This document shows positions 19,237 to 23,462 of a stretch of 23,462 nt of DNA, one piece after another. The stretch's first letter is position 1; each line of letters opens with the position of its first letter. A program made the translations under genes and the position numbers. Source of the stretch: a virus; IMG/VR virus record IMGVR_UViG_3300047276_000734, positions 1-23,462 of that record; one strand, written 5' to 3'. The notes under the pieces are model-generated. The model saw nothing but the letters and a program-made list of their open reading frames with translations. It did not search any database and was not told the DNA's origin.

Positions 19237-19311
19237 TCTCCGATCGTCCAACTGGTAGGACATCGGATTTTGATTCCGAAGATGCTCGTTCGAACCGGGC
19301 TCGGAGAACCA
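19237..19311 (+). tRNA. tRNA-Gln (anticodon TTG)
   Basis: The acceptor stem is TCTCCGA (19237-19243) with TCGGAGA (19301-19307), followed by A and an encoded CCA ending at 19311. The anticodon arm is TCGGA-TTTTGAT-TCCGA, anticodon TTG. The T loop GTTCGAA is standard; its stem has weak pairs. It begins three bases after tRNA-Glu, so they are cotranscribed. The ATG of the next gene starts at the very next base, and GGAG in its 3' acceptor strand is positioned as that gene's ribosome-binding site. Confidence 0.92.
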
Positions 19312-19512
19312 ATGCTAGAATTGTGGTACGCCGCCGCCAACACCCCGCTCGGGCTCGTCGTCCGCACCGACAACCGCGACAAACTGAAGATGCGCCTGTA
19401 CGCCGCCCGCGCGAAGGCGCACGACCCGACGCTCGACGCCATCTCAATCGTTTGCCCGGCCAGTGAGCCGGATCGTCTTTGGCTCATCAGAAAGGAACCG
19501 GCGGATGAATGA
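19312..19512 (+). CDS. Small conserved phage protein following tRNA-Gln
   Basis: This 66-aa protein starts at ATG 19312, directly after the tRNA CCA. Its SD is GGAG at 19303-19306, inside the tRNA. MLELWYAAANTPLGLVVRTD, then KLKMRLYAARAKAHDPTLDA and PASEPDRLWLIRKEPADE match a short uncharacterised type I recognise from rhizobial phages (PLG..V.T.....LR.RLYAAR....D..L....F...P..P..LWI..R). Upstream in-frame ATGs lie inside the tRNA and are rejected. Function unknown; perhaps a small regulator. Confidence 0.8.
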   Translation: MLELWYAAANTPLGLVVRTDNRDKLKMRLYAARAKAHDPTLDAISIVCPASEPDRLWLIRKEPADE

Positions 19513-19711
19513 ATTTGTCTTTGATTTCACCGATGAGAACGGTGTCCGAATATTGTTCTTCGGACACGATAGCGGCGTCGTCACCGTTTCAAGCGGACAT
19601 TCGTCTGAGGATGAAATTCCGACTAGCCGCGTTGTTAGTTTAAACGTAGCGCAAGCTAACGAGCTGGCGGCGGAACTACTGAAGTGGAGCAAGTCCCGTG
19701 CCGAAACGTAA
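19505..19711 (+). CDS. Small beta-rich protein, unknown
   Basis: ATG 19505 overlaps the previous gene by eight bases, with AAGGAACC upstream. The 68-aa product begins MNEFVFDFTDENGVRILFFG, then HDSGVVTVSSGHSSEDE and a helix VAQANELAAELLKWSK. The strands-then-helix arrangement and its AT-richer DNA set it apart from its neighbours. Function unknown. Confidence 0.68.
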   Translation: MNEFVFDFTDENGVRILFFGHDSGVVTVSSGHSSEDEIPTSRVVSLNVAQANELAAELLKWSKSRAET

Positions 19712-19889
19712 ACGCCAAGATTTCGACCGGCACACCCTCTACCTGTATGCCGGCGATCTCGAAAAACTCCAGGCGCTCTACACGCCGCCCGGCGCCGGCC
19801 CGTTCATCCGTGAGATGGTCAGGACGCACCTACGCAGTATCGAGCTGCAAGTCGAGGACGCTATGAAGATGCGGGAGGCTGGGCGATGA
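19698..19889 (+). CDS. Ribbon-helix-helix-like small protein
   Basis: GTG 19698 behind GGAG gives 63 aa. MPKRKRQDFDRHTLYLYAGD, then LEKLQALYTPPGAGPFIREM and VRTHLRSIELQVEDAMKM fit an Arc/MetJ-like RHH pattern: a basic strand (RHTLYLY), helix 1 (DLEKLQALY), a turn with GPFIREM, and helix 2. It is probably a dimeric DNA-binding regulator of this operon. It overlaps the genes on both sides. Confidence 0.66.
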   Translation: MPKRKRQDFDRHTLYLYAGDLEKLQALYTPPGAGPFIREMVRTHLRSIELQVEDAMKMREAGR

Positions 19890-20080
19890 ACGACTCAATG
19901 ATATGTGTAACCATTTGGCAAGACGAAGGTTTCGGAATGTCGCCGTCCGAGGACATGGACTTTGACATCGACTTCCGCGCCGCCGACCTGACCGACGAAC
20001 AAATCCAGGAGATGGCCGAGACCGTGCGCCTGAAGGCCGTCAAGTTCTTGACTGAGGCGCGCCAGGAGGCCCGGTCGTGA
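19886..20080 (+). CDS. Small acidic protein, unknown
   Basis: ATG 19886 overlaps the previous stop (ATGA). The 64-aa product MNDSMICVTIWQDEGFGMSP begins with a strand and an acidic segment (EDMDFDIDF), then has a helix DEQIQEMAETVRLKAVKFLT. Acidity and size fit a protein-interaction or DNA-mimic-like role, but nothing specific is recognised. It ends in GTGA overlap with the next gene. Confidence 0.68.
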   Translation: MNDSMICVTIWQDEGFGMSPSEDMDFDIDFRAADLTDEQIQEMAETVRLKAVKFLTEARQEARS

Positions 20081-20280
20081 CCAACACCCTCGACGACCTG
20101 TTCGCCCGCGACCCCGACCAACTGACGCGGCCGGACATCCAGCAGATCATCGCCGAGTTCCGCGACCGCCGCGCCCAGTTTAAGGCCGACGAAGCGGCCG
20201 GCAAGAAACCGGGCAAGCGTAAGAAGGCCGAGGCGCCCGTCGTCAATCTGGCGGACATCGTCCTGAAGGACCCCGAATGA
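20077..20280 (+). CDS. Small helical protein with basic tail, unknown
   Basis: GTG 20077 (GTGA overlap) gives 67 aa. MTNTLDDLFARDPDQLTRPD, then a helix IQQIIAEFRDRRAQFKADEA and a Lys/Arg-rich stretch KKPGKRKKAE (43-52) are followed by VVNLADIVLKDPE. The DDLF...DP..LT..D...II...R pattern is recurrent in phage operons next to RecB-like nucleases. A loader or accessory role is possible. Ends in ATGA overlap. Confidence 0.7.
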   Translation: MTNTLDDLFARDPDQLTRPDIQQIIAEFRDRRAQFKADEAAGKKPGKRKKAEAPVVNLADIVLKDPE

Positions 20281-20591
20281 CCGAGAACCACGACCGCATC
20301 GAAGCCGCGCTCGCCGGCCTCCGCCAGAACCTCGGCGCCCAAATCTCGCCCTACATCCTGTCGACCCATCTCGTGAACGAAGAGGACCGCAAGCAGATCA
20401 TCTCGGGCGTCATGAACGTGCTTGCCGAAAGCCTCGGCCGCTTCCTCGCGACCTTGGAGTTCCAGGGCATCATTGTCGAGGGCTCGTCACTCGAAGAGGC
20501 CGTGTTCGCATTCAAGAACGACCACCTGACCGCGCTCGCGGAGCGCGAGAAGGCCATCCGCGACGCGCACGGCGTTGGGTGCGATGCGTAG
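20277..20591 (+). CDS. Helical protein upstream of nuclease, unknown
   Basis: ATG 20277 overlaps the previous stop (ATGA). The 104-aa product MTENHDRIEAALAGLRQNLG is almost entirely helical, with LVNEEDRKQIISGVMNVLAE (32-51) and SLGRFLATLEFQG (52-64), and a charged C-terminal helix. It overlaps the nuclease start by eight bases, so the two are co-translated and may interact. No family recognised. Confidence 0.72.
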   Translation: MTENHDRIEAALAGLRQNLGAQISPYILSTHLVNEEDRKQIISGVMNVLAESLGRFLATLEFQGIIVEGSSLEEAVFAFKNDHLTALAEREKAIRDAHGVGCDA

Positions 20592-21528
20592 CTTTGCGGA
20601 GCTTATCACCGCCCGCCATCAGGCCCTCGCCGCCCATCCCGAGACCAACCCTCTCGACACGGACGGCAACTACTGGGCTTGGTCTGCGACCCTGCTCGAA
20701 ACCTTCAAGGCGTGCCCGCGGCTCTTCTATTACTCGTTCGTCGTCGGCATCCGCCCGGCGGGCCTCTCGGTCCACCTGACGTTCGGCGACATCTATCACG
20801 CGGCCCTCGAACTGTACGACCGCGAGCGTAGCGCCGGCCGCGATCACGAAGACGCAACCGTTCACGCCGTTGCGTTCGCCATGCGCGAGAGTTGGGACTG
20901 GCAAAGCGAGAACCCCGCGAAGAACCGCGAGACCTGCATCCGCTCCATCATCTGGTATCTGGACGAGTTCGCCGATGACCCCCTCGAAACAGTCCAGTTG
21001 GCAGACGGAAGCCCTGCTGTGGAATTATCATTCCGGCTCGAACTATCTGAGCGATTTGTGTTGGCGGGACACCTCGATCGCGTTGTCCAATATCAGGGCG
21101 ATAGCTACGTGTCTGATAGAAAGACAACGTCATCAGCATTGTCCGCTTTCTACTTTTCGCGCTATGAGCCTGACACGCAGATGTCTCTCTATACAGCGGC
21201 GTCGCGTATTATCTACAAAGCCCCGGTCAAAGGCGTCATCATCGACGCCGCGCAAGTCGGGGTCACATATACTCGGTTCGCCCGCAGCTTTACCTTTCGC
21301 GGCGACGAGCAACTGGACGAATTCCTTGTCTCTGCCAAGTGGTGGATTAATCAAGTCCCCGCAGCGAAAGCGGCGGGCTGGCCGATGAACGAAGCCTCGT
21401 GCTCCCGGTACGGCGGCTGCGCGTTCCGCTCGATCTGCTCGCGCGTGCCCCGTGTTCGCGAGAGCATGCTGCTCGGCCCCGAGTGGGAGGCCGGGACCTA
21501 CAACCCGCTCGAAGTGAGAGGTGAATGA
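20584..21528 (+). CDS. PD-(D/E)XK nuclease, Cas4/AddB-like with probable 4Fe-4S site
   Basis: The start is ATG 20584 (314 aa); TTG 20575 is an alternative. The nuclease core has H72 (FGDIYHAALELY), E148, D165 (LAGHLDRVV), D178-x-K180 (VSDRKTT) and the QxxxY motif at Q199/Y203 (TQMSLYTAA). C44 (FKACPRLFYYS) plus C273, C279 and C285 (CSRYGGCAFRSIC) reproduce the one-plus-three cysteine arrangement that binds an iron-sulphur cluster in Cas4 and AddB nucleases. It probably resects DNA ends in recombination or replication together with the ATPase downstream and the SF1 helicase. There is no CRISPR context. The catalytic-core DNA (about 21000-21260) is less GC-rich than its flanks. Confidence 0.9.
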   Translation: MRSFAELITARHQALAAHPETNPLDTDGNYWAWSATLLETFKACPRLFYYSFVVGIRPAGLSVHLTFGDIYHAALELYDRERSAGRDHEDATVHAVAFAMRESWDWQSENPAKNRETCIRSIIWYLDEFADDPLETVQLADGSPAVELSFRLELSERFVLAGHLDRVVQYQGDSYVSDRKTTSSALSAFYFSRYEPDTQMSLYTAASRIIYKAPVKGVIIDAAQVGVTYTRFARSFTFRGDEQLDEFLVSAKWWINQVPAAKAAGWPMNEASCSRYGGCAFRSICSRVPRVRESMLLGPEWEAGTYNPLEVRGE

Positions 21529-21529
21529 C

Positions 21530-21679
21530 ATGCTGACCATCCTCCTAATCGTCCTGCTCGTCCTCGCGCTCGCAGGCGCGCCCGGCTGGGGCTACCACTC
21601 GTTCGGCTGGGGACCGTCCGGCATCCTCGGCTTCATCCTGATCATCCTGTTGATCTTGCTGCTCGTTGGACGCCTGTGA
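21530..21679 (+). CDS. DUF3309-like small membrane protein
   Basis: This 49-aa protein starts at ATG 21530 with GAGAGG upstream. It has two hydrophobic stretches, LTILLIVLLVLALAGA (2-17) and GILGFILIILLILLLVG (31-47), flanking WGYHSFGWGPSG. This is the signature layout of DUF3309 proteins, common in proteobacteria and present in some of their phages. Function is unknown. It would insert in the inner membrane as a hairpin. Confidence 0.8.
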   Translation: MLTILLIVLLVLALAGAPGWGYHSFGWGPSGILGFILIILLILLLVGRL

Positions 21680-21882
21680 TGCTCGGCCGCCTCTCCCGCG
21701 CCCAGGTCGAGCCGACGACCGACAACGTTCGCATCACCTTGCTTAACGACTACGGCCACGCGATCGGCACCATCATGCTCACGCTCGCCAGCGACTCCGG
21801 CCGCTCGGACGCCTTCGTTACCAAGCTCAACCTCGCCCGCGAAATCGCTCGGAGGATCAACGGTGACAACTTCAGTCAATGA
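21679..21882 (+). CDS. Small protein, unknown
   Basis: ATG 21679 overlaps the previous stop (TGATG); GTG 21676 is an alternative. The 67-aa product MLGRLSRAQVEPTTDNVRIT, then LLNDYGHAIGTIMLTLASDS and a helix FVTKLNLAREIARRINGD, looks alpha/beta with a basic end. It overlaps the next gene by 20 bases. Function unknown. Confidence 0.68.
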   Translation: MLGRLSRAQVEPTTDNVRITLLNDYGHAIGTIMLTLASDSGRSDAFVTKLNLAREIARRINGDNFSQ

Positions 21883-22294
21883 CATCCTCGCCGAACGCGA
21901 GAAGACTCACGGCTCGTACGCCGAGCACGCCGAAATCTCAAACGTCGTCTTCGAGTTCTGGGCCAGCCGCCCCGGCTACAAGAAGCTGACGCACGACCAG
22001 CGCGAGACGCTGAAGATGATCGCGCACAAGGTCGGCCGGGTGCTCGCCGGCAACGCCGAGTTCGCGGATCACTGGGACGACGTAGCCGGGTATGCAACGT
22101 TGTCGGGTAATCTCATTCGAGGCCGCACAAATAAAGACGGCAAGATCAATCCAGTAACCTACGAGTTCTTCCGGAACCATTGCTTACCGTTCAACATACG
22201 GTCTATGGAAGACTTCATACGAAAGCATCCAAACGCAGGACTACAAGAACTGAAAGACTACCACGACAATCTTCGCTACGCGGAACCAACCTGA
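21863..22294 (+). CDS. DUF6378-like protein with divergent C-terminus
   Basis: GTG 21863 after GGAGG gives 143 aa. Residues 1-85 (MTTSVNDILAEREKTHGSYA, then QRETLKMIAHKVGRVLAGNA, FADHWDDVAGYATL) match the phage family with ERxxTHG...QR..L.MIAHK..R.L.G....DHW.DIAGYA, related by motif style to MazG-like nucleotide pyrophosphatases. Acidic residues in DHWDDVAGY may bind metal. From about 22085 the DNA becomes much poorer in GC. The last 55 residues (GRTNKDGKINPVTYEFFRNH..., then a helix) are not part of the core. The composition change continues into the HNH gene. Confidence 0.85.
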   Translation: MTTSVNDILAEREKTHGSYAEHAEISNVVFEFWASRPGYKKLTHDQRETLKMIAHKVGRVLAGNAEFADHWDDVAGYATLSGNLIRGRTNKDGKINPVTYEFFRNHCLPFNIRSMEDFIRKHPNAGLQELKDYHDNLRYAEPT

Positions 22295-22878
22295 TGCCCA
22301 CACTAGATACAGTAGACACTGGCTCCGCCGAGGATGAGGAATGGCGGCCGGTTCCGGGCTATCCGTGGTACGAAGTTAGTGATCTAGGACGAGTGCGATC
22401 CCTAGACAGCTTTAGGCTTGTCAAAGCGCCGCACAGAAAAAATGTTTACACACTTCCAATTAAAGGGAAAATTCTACAACCAAAGCCCGGAACTAATGGA
22501 TACCTACACGTAAGTATCCACCATGTTAATGGTAAATTTACTGCTTGCGTGCATAGATTGGTGCTTTTAACCTTTGTAGGACCGCGACCAGAAGGAATGG
22601 AATCTCGGCATTTAGACGGCAACCAACAAAACAACAGGCTGACTAACCTTCGTTACGGAACACGGCAAGAAAACATAGAAGATAAGCTGAAACACGGACG
22701 AATCCCACGGGGCGCTGCTAGTAACCACGCAAAGTTGACGGCTTCTGCTGTGCTTGATATAAGAGAGGCTTGTCGAAAAGGCACCATGCAGAAAACACTA
22801 GCCCTTGCGTACGGCGTAACTGAATCTACTATATGTAGAATAGTACAACGCAAAACCTGGAAACACGTAGGGACATAA
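22294..22878 (+). CDS. HNH homing endonuclease (NUMOD4-HNH-HTH)
   Basis: This 194-aa protein starts at ATG 22294, sharing a base with the preceding stop. Order: residues 1-12 MPTLDTVDTGSA; NUMOD4 at 17-38 (WRPVPGYPWYEVSDLGRVRS); HNH at about 70-127, with H87 (CVHRLVLLTF), H106-D108-N110 (RHLDGN) and NNRLTNLRYGT; and a C-terminal DNA-recognition HTH at 145-192 (KLTASAVLDI, YGVTESTICRIV, TWKHV). It is a complete, probably active, mobile DNA endonuclease. Hand-counted GC is 37-38% over 22441-22560, far below the phage average. Its first 12 residues repeat those of the ATPase downstream, marking its insertion site. Confidence 0.93.
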   Translation: MPTLDTVDTGSAEDEEWRPVPGYPWYEVSDLGRVRSLDSFRLVKAPHRKNVYTLPIKGKILQPKPGTNGYLHVSIHHVNGKFTACVHRLVLLTFVGPRPEGMESRHLDGNQQNNRLTNLRYGTRQENIEDKLKHGRIPRGAASNHAKLTASAVLDIREACRKGTMQKTLALAYGVTESTICRIVQRKTWKHVGT

Positions 22879-22881
22879 AAC

Positions 22882-23462
22882 ATGCCTTCACTCGACACCG
22901 TAGATACTGGCAGCGCCTTCACGAAAATTCTCTTGATTGGTGACTCTGGTTCCGGAAAAACCGGAGCTTTGGCGTCACTTATTCGCGCCGGCTACCATGT
23001 CGGTTTCCTCGACATGGACAACAAGCTGGCGTCCGGCATCCTCCCGAAGCTCTTGACGCCGGAAGAACAGAAACGTGTGCGAGTAATGGCCCCGCGCGAC
23101 AAGATGAAGTTCGATCCCGGACTGATGTCGCCGAAGCTGGACGGCAAGGCAACCGCTTTCCGCGACGCGATGCAGGCCCTCGACAAGTGGGACGACGACA
23201 CGCGCCCGGCCGAGTGGGGGCCGCAGCACATCTTCGTGCTCGACTCCCTCACTTTCCTCGGCGATGCGGCCTACAACTGGGCGCAGGGCAAGAACCCCGG
23301 CCACAAAGACCCGCGTCTGTGGTACGGCGAGGCCCAGGACGCGCTCGAAACGGTGATCGCGCAGCTCACGTCCGACAGCTTCAAGACGCACGTCATCGTC
23401 ATCTCGCACATCAACTGGACCACACGCGAGGACGGCTCGACCAAGGGCTACCCGACCGCGAT
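22882..23462 (+). CDS. P-loop ATPase (Sak4/AAA_24-like), N-terminal part
   Basis: This gene runs off the right edge; 193 codons are visible from ATG 22882 (AGGGA upstream). After MPSLDTVDTGSA comes FTKILLIGDSGSGKTGALAS, with Walker A GDSGSGKT (20-27). Then follow VGFLDMDNK, a charged region, and Walker B HIFVLDSLT with a downstream HVIVISHINW strand. This fits the RecA-like phage ATPases annotated as AAA_24 or Sak4-type single-strand annealing/recombination proteins, often beside RecB-like nucleases as here. The C-terminus is missing, so the subgroup is uncertain. Confidence 0.88.
   Translation, partial: MPSLDTVDTGSAFTKILLIGDSGSGKTGALASLIRAGYHVGFLDMDNKLASGILPKLLTPEEQKRVRVMAPRDKMKFDPGLMSPKLDGKATAFRDAMQALDKWDDDTRPAEWGPQHIFVLDSLTFLGDAAYNWAQGKNPGHKDPRLWYGEAQDALETVIAQLTSDSFKTHVIVISHINWTTREDGSTKGYPTA

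Noticed and set aside
18944-19258. 104-codon frame across the GGTACA array and the tRNA genes
   Set aside because: No ribosome-binding site at either ATG, it reads through tRNA-Glu, and its composition is unlike a protein.
20584-21528. Cas4 of a CRISPR system
   Set aside because: The motif set is Cas4-like, but there is no repeat array and no cas gene nearby; the setting is a phage replication/recombination operon.
22294-22878. Group I intron or intein at the HNH locus
   Set aside because: The downstream gene has its own intact start and N-terminus, no intein splice motifs are seen, and both reading frames are complete, so a free-standing homing gene explains it better.

Overview
The window is part of a GC-rich, tailed (podovirus-type) bacteriophage genome, with both ends cut. 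The virion type comes from the leftward operon, which ends in a head-tail connecting portal protein of the podovirus kind next to TerL and TerS genes. No integrase, repressor or host gene is seen. An alphaproteobacterial host is inferred, not shown. The basis is the high GC, the CTTGACA...GCTA promoters, a DUF3309 protein and many short phage proteins of types I associate with Rhizobiales or Sphingomonadales phages.

Layout. Positions 1-8485 are a leftward late operon. In transcription order it holds a 93-aa protein (8485), a GTG-started tailspike with a pectate-lyase-like middle, a long collagen-like tail fibre, two small virion-associated proteins, TerS, a 32-aa membrane peptide, TerL, a proline-rich protein and the portal start. 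Genes overlap by 1-4 bases or sit a few bases apart. Positions 8486-9337 are a gene-free divergent control region with a 15-T tract, an 18-bp palindrome, several perfect short inverted repeats and promoters facing out on both sides.

Positions 9338-14402 hold about twenty very short rightward genes: Zn-ribbon proteins, coiled coils and single-pass membrane peptides of 24-36 aa. They are separated by structured spacers. Two spacers are copies of one 80-bp element whose hairpin stems differ by compensatory changes, and several genes share a near-identical ribosome-binding leader. Positions 14395-18182 carry a composite DUF1653-like/Zn-knuckle protein, two tandem DNA-binding paralogues and a UvrD-like SF1 helicase. 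Positions 18179-18958 are a self-contained unit: promoter, structured leader, 202-aa protein and intrinsic terminator. They are followed by an array of GGTACA motifs, a 12-bp hairpin, tRNA-Glu(TTC) and tRNA-Gln(TTG).

From 19312 a tightly overlapping rightward operon encodes small proteins, a Cas4/AddB-like nuclease with a probable Fe-S cluster, a DUF3309 peptide, a DUF6378-like protein, an AT-rich HNH homing endonuclease and the start of a P-loop (Sak4/AAA_24-like) ATPase. The helicase, Fe-S nuclease and ATPase plausibly form the phage replication/recombination set. Best leads: the HNH gene repeats the first twelve residues of the ATPase gene behind it; the tRNA-Gln acceptor stem is also the ribosome-binding site of the next gene, whose AUG follows the encoded CCA directly; the covarying intergenic element; and a gene pair whose intergenic leader is an open frame, joining them into one ORF.
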